A stretch of DNA of 64,000 nucleotides. Source: UBA935 sp031556725. GTDB taxonomy: Bacteria; Bacillota; Clostridia; Lachnospirales; Lachnospiraceae. Location: positions 142,531 through 206,530 of the forward strand of contig JAVBSL010000009.1 of NCBI GenBank assembly GCA_031556725.1, in the 5' to 3' direction. The notes beneath the pieces are model-generated. The model was given only the letters and a program-made list of their open reading frames with translations. It did no database searches and was not told the origin of the DNA. Position numbers and translations under genes: made by a program. Below, one piece after another: positions 61,070 to 64,000 of the stretch; the first letter of the stretch is position 1, and every line of letters starts with the position of its first letter.

Positions 61070-63781
61070 CTAGTATAACATTTGTGCATGGTACACAACT
61101 CCTGTTTGAGTGTTAATACCCAATTCCCAATTTCCATATGCTCCAAAATATCTTCCGGGCGACTGAGTCGCAATCTGTGACATAGCTTGATTTAATGACA
61201 TAGAATAACTTTCTAATATAGTTTGACTTCGAATGCCAACACTCCAGCTTTCACTACCATATCTCGCAACATATTCTCCCATATGTTCTGTAGCATTTGC
61301 ATTTGTCCATAGTGTGTTTGTTCCCGTTTGGAGATTAAGATAATTAATCTTGTTATCTAATTCTACTTTAAATGTTGCCGGAATTTCTGTATTGGGTATC
61401 TTATCTGCCGTACCTGTGATATTATCCCATATGGTTCCTGATTTTGTAGATGTGTTACCCTTTGCAGAAAGTTGGGGACTCGGTTTCAAAAGTGCACCCA
61501 AAAAATACATCGACATACCAGTTGAATAAACCTCTGCCATTTGAGGATCAAAATAAGGGCCTGCGTTAAAAGTGTACTGAATATAGAAAAAGTCACTTAT
61601 TAGTTCAAGTGTTTTTGCTGGAGCATTTATAGTAAGCATCAGCATACTTATTGCCTTTACCCATGCACTATCTGATTCCTTTCCCACCGAAATCCAGTAC
61701 TCTGCTTCTTCTACAGCTGTCCGATTGCCATAAATATCATCATCCTTCACCGATGTATGTCCACTTGGATCAATATACAAAATTGGGTTATTATTACAGT
61801 ATGTATATAAATTCAAACTAAGCGGATCACCCATATTACCTTTATATGTATCCTCTGCAAGGAATCTGCCTGTTGCCGGAGAATAATATCTTGCTCTTAA
61901 ATAGATGTTTTTCGTCTCCAAACAAGTAAACTCGCCAGTATATCCAAATGGCTGATAGACTCCCTGATTCCCATATACATCTTCACCAAAAGCATCATAC
62001 TCATAGCTTTCATATGTTCCGTCTCTCTTCTCTACCCGTAAAGGACTTCCCAGTTCATCCAAAAGATATGAACAGCTTTTTCCCTCTCGTGGATCTTCCA
62101 TTGCCGCCAGATTGCTATCCCAATAAAAATTTTTTGTAACTCCTTCTTCCCTGGTTTGGATCAGATTATGATATGGCGTGGTGAGATCCAACATCAACTC
62201 TGTCCCGTCGTGCTTTATCAGTTGGTTTAAGCCATTGTAAGTATATACACTCAGGTTTTCATCCTGATCCCAGAACTTCTCCATGCGGTTCAAAGCACCA
62301 TATTCATAGCTATGTAGGACTTCTCCATCTTCCTGTTCCCTGATCAGGTTTCCCCGGTTATCATAGACATACTCCCTCTTATTGCTTCCTTTTAAACCTT
62401 CTTCCTGCATAACCATCAACTGGTTCAGGGCATTATAAGTATAAGCAGTAGTACTGCCCGCGTTCATCTCTTCTTTTCCCTGCCGGTTTCCAAAGGCATC
62501 ATAAGTATAACGGGTCATCAGGGTATTGTCTCTGGTTACCGCAGAGAGTCGCTGTAGGGCATCATAGCTGTATTGATAATGGCCGCTTTCCTCCGGTAAT
62601 CCCCTTCGTTCCTTCTCTATGGATATCCGGTTGCCCATGGCATCATATCCATACCGATATTGATCTAATATCCCTTTCCAATCCTCATGGACCAGTTCCA
62701 TCAACCGGCCTGTTATATCATATTTCCAACTGGTCTTAAGTTCTTTCCCGAAATCCTTCTCTACAAGTCGTCCCACCTGATCATAACGGTAGGTGATTTC
62801 CTGTTCATCAGGGGTGATCAGGTTCTGTAAGCGCAGATGATCATCATATTTATATCTGACCTTACGGCCATCCGGGTAGATGATGCTTTTTTTCTCGCCT
62901 AACTTTCCCCATTCATAGCTGGTTTCCCTGCCCGCAGGATCGGTCACTTTCTCTATCCTTCCCAGAGTATCACGCTCCAGTCTGGTAGTTCCCAGCCAGT
63001 CCTGTATCTCGATAAGCTGACGCAGGGGATTATAGGTATAAAATACTTCCCTGCCGTCCTCGTAGTTGATCTGCTTAGGCTTTCCGTCAGGTGTATATGC
63101 ATAAGTCGTTGTAAAGTTTTCCCGGTCTCGCTTCTTGATAACCCTGCCCAGGCTGTCATATTCATAGTACTCTGCTCTACCTAAGACGTCAAGGACAGCC
63201 TCTACCTGTCCCAGCGGATTCCGTTCATACTGGGTTGTCCGGATTTCTCCCTCTCCCTCCTGGCACATATAGATCATGTTGTCGCCGGAATCATAATGAT
63301 AGATGGTTTTATTTCCCAAAGCATCGGTTACCTGAGAAAGCTTCCCGCTGGGGGTATACTGATACCGGGTGGTGTTACCATTTTCATCGGTTACAGACGT
63401 TACATTTCCCATCACATCATATTCATAGATGGTTTCCTGTCCCACGGTATCGGTGGTTCTGATGATCCGTCCCATACAGTCATAATCATAAGTCAGGCTG
63501 TAACCGTCCTGATTGGTTCTGGTTACTATATTACCATTCCGGTCATAACTGTAAGAAAGGGTCTTCCCATCAGGATAACTGATCTTCTCCACCTGGCCTC
63601 CGGGGTAATAGGTATAAAGTGTTTTTTCACCGGCAGGGTGGGTGATGGATTCTACCTGGCCATTGACATGATAGGTGTACCGGGTACGATTTCCCAGAGC
63701 ATCCGTTTCCTCTGTTAAATCCCCTGCATCATTGTAGGTAAAGGTGCGGCTATTCCCTGCTGGGTCTGTAACAGCTGTCAC
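61070..63781 (-). CDS. RHS repeat protein with polymorphic C-terminal toxin tail (copy 1)
   Basis: 903 codons from a GTG at 63779-63781. More than twenty YD-repeats (for example YDVMGNVTSVTDENGNTTRY, YSYDALQRLSAV) build the beta-cage. The RHS core motif ends ILYIDPSGH near residue 675. The remaining 228 residues are variable: a helical pre-toxin part, then a putative toxin domain (about 795-903) with IPATFKVELDN, NATEHMGEYVARYGS and a C-terminal GVVYHAQMLY. Repeats continue upstream of the GTG to 63862, where an in-frame TAA (63863-63865) interrupts them, so this is probably a 5'-truncated or nonsense-mutated gene. No secretion signal remains. Confidence 0.82.
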   Translation of the reverse strand: MTAVTDPAGNSRTFTYNDAGDLTEETDALGNRTRYTYHVNGQVESITHPAGEKTLYTYYPGGQVEKISYPDGKTLSYSYDRNGNIVTRTNQDGYSLTYDYDCMGRIIRTTDTVGQETIYEYDVMGNVTSVTDENGNTTRYQYTPSGKLSQVTDALGNKTIYHYDSGDNMIYMCQEGEGEIRTTQYERNPLGQVEAVLDVLGRAEYYEYDSLGRVIKKRDRENFTTTYAYTPDGKPKQINYEDGREVFYTYNPLRQLIEIQDWLGTTRLERDTLGRIEKVTDPAGRETSYEWGKLGEKKSIIYPDGRKVRYKYDDHLRLQNLITPDEQEITYRYDQVGRLVEKDFGKELKTSWKYDITGRLMELVHEDWKGILDQYRYGYDAMGNRISIEKERRGLPEESGHYQYSYDALQRLSAVTRDNTLMTRYTYDAFGNRQGKEEMNAGSTTAYTYNALNQLMVMQEEGLKGSNKREYVYDNRGNLIREQEDGEVLHSYEYGALNRMEKFWDQDENLSVYTYNGLNQLIKHDGTELMLDLTTPYHNLIQTREEGVTKNFYWDSNLAAMEDPREGKSCSYLLDELGSPLRVEKRDGTYESYEYDAFGEDVYGNQGVYQPFGYTGEFTCLETKNIYLRARYYSPATGRFLAEDTYKGNMGDPLSLNLYTYCNNNPILYIDPSGHTSVKDDDIYGNRTAVEEAEYWISVGKESDSAWVKAISMLMLTINAPAKTLELISDFFYIQYTFNAGPYFDPQMAEVYSTGMSMYFLGALLKPSPQLSAKGNTSTKSGTIWDNITGTADKIPNTEIPATFKVELDNKINYLNLQTGTNTLWTNANATEHMGEYVARYGSESWSVGIRSQTILESYSMSLNQAMSQIATQSPGRYFGAYGNWELGINTQTGVVYHAQMLY

Positions 63782-63862
63782 TTTCCCCTGACTGTCATAA
63801 CAATATCCCGTTCTTCCACCCGCACTGTCAATCGCCGCAATACAACGGTTCAGGGCATCATG

Positions 63863-64000
63863 TTAATACCGGCTCCCGCTGTCCAGAAACAGACGGGAAC
63901 CGTTGTCCCTTAGTTGCCGAAGATAGTGACCAACAATAAATTTGCTGGTTTTATCTTTTAAGCAAATTCACATTCTAATACTAACTTTACTGCGTGGTCA
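63863..64000 (-). other. right edge: in-frame stop and non-RHS-like sequence upstream of RHS copy 1
   Basis: An in-frame TAA at 63863-63865 precedes HDALNRC, where an RHS gene would have a Tyr-Gln/Tyr-His codon. Beyond it the same frame continues with SRLFLDSGSRY, which could be more RHS sequence or a foreign junction. The remaining bases to 64000 are AT-rich with no recognisable gene. Confidence 0.45.

Noticed and set aside
61060..61173. Long start of the 60541-61059 gene (MRLSRPEDILEHMEIG)
   Set aside because: It overlaps the end of the RHS toxin gene in another frame; GAGGTGAG marks the start at 61059.

Overview
The window looks like the chromosome of an anaerobic, fermentative, pectin-using Firmicute, most likely a Lachnospiraceae/Clostridia member. 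Pointers are strong GGAGG-type ribosome binding sites, a T-box leader on aspS-gatCAB, LacI- and AraC-type sugar regulators, an LplABC-type ABC importer and a cysteine-type formate dehydrogenase. Strand use is mostly minus. No tRNA, rRNA, CRISPR array, transposase or integrase was seen.

Region 1 (about 1-30,200) is a pectin/uronate utilisation island, interrupted by a formate dehydrogenase pair. A carbohydrate ABC importer (lipoprotein plus two permeases, 1383-4862) is followed by a GDSL acetylesterase and a truncated MATE exporter. It diverges from a membrane-anchored AraC regulator. Enzymes without signal peptides process imported oligosaccharides inside the cell: pectinesterase, GH28 galacturonidase, GH105 unsaturated galacturonyl hydrolase and a TIM-barrel isomerase. 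Galacturonate then runs through UxaC, UxaB and UxaA to 2-keto-3-deoxygluconate (KDG). Unsaturated uronates reach KDG through KduI and KduD. KdgK and a KDPG aldolase (fused to a VOC domain) give pyruvate and glyceraldehyde 3-phosphate. A LacI regulator sits beside uxaC, and near-identical 14-bp operators of the type TGTAA-N4-TTACA/TTTCA occur in the importer/AraC and uxaB/lacI intergenic regions.

Region 2 (about 30,200-41,700) is housekeeping and signalling: GTP-type PEP carboxykinase, a membrane GGDEF protein, a small coiled-coil protein, gatB-gatA-gatC-aspS under a T-box whose apparent specifier is GAAC (overlapping Glu GAA and Asn AAC codons), a small membrane protein, and an AgrC/AgrA-like GHKL kinase and LytTR regulator.

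Region 3 (41,718-57,758) is the most unusual part: a 16-kb single-strand operon of five tightly spaced genes. In transcription order they encode a Hint-domain protein (543 aa), a beta-rich protein with a small C-terminal LysM- or beta-grasp-like domain (757 aa), a beta-rich protein (997 aa), a ComEC-like metallo-beta-lactamase-fold hydrolase (408 aa) and a 2630-aa beta-rich giant. None has an evident signal peptide. I cannot assign it to a described system, and it is the best candidate for a novel one.

Region 4 (58,113-64,000) is an RHS polymorphic-toxin locus. It holds a nearly complete RHS core with a variable C-terminal tail and a putative immunity gene. Downstream are a shorter, decayed duplicate RHS copy, a frameshifted EndoU-like toxin fragment, an unidentified remnant and a second putative immunity gene. 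Two copies of a long palindromic repeat (17,979-18,173 and 25,143-25,440), with compensatory stem changes, lie just after uxaA and kdgK.
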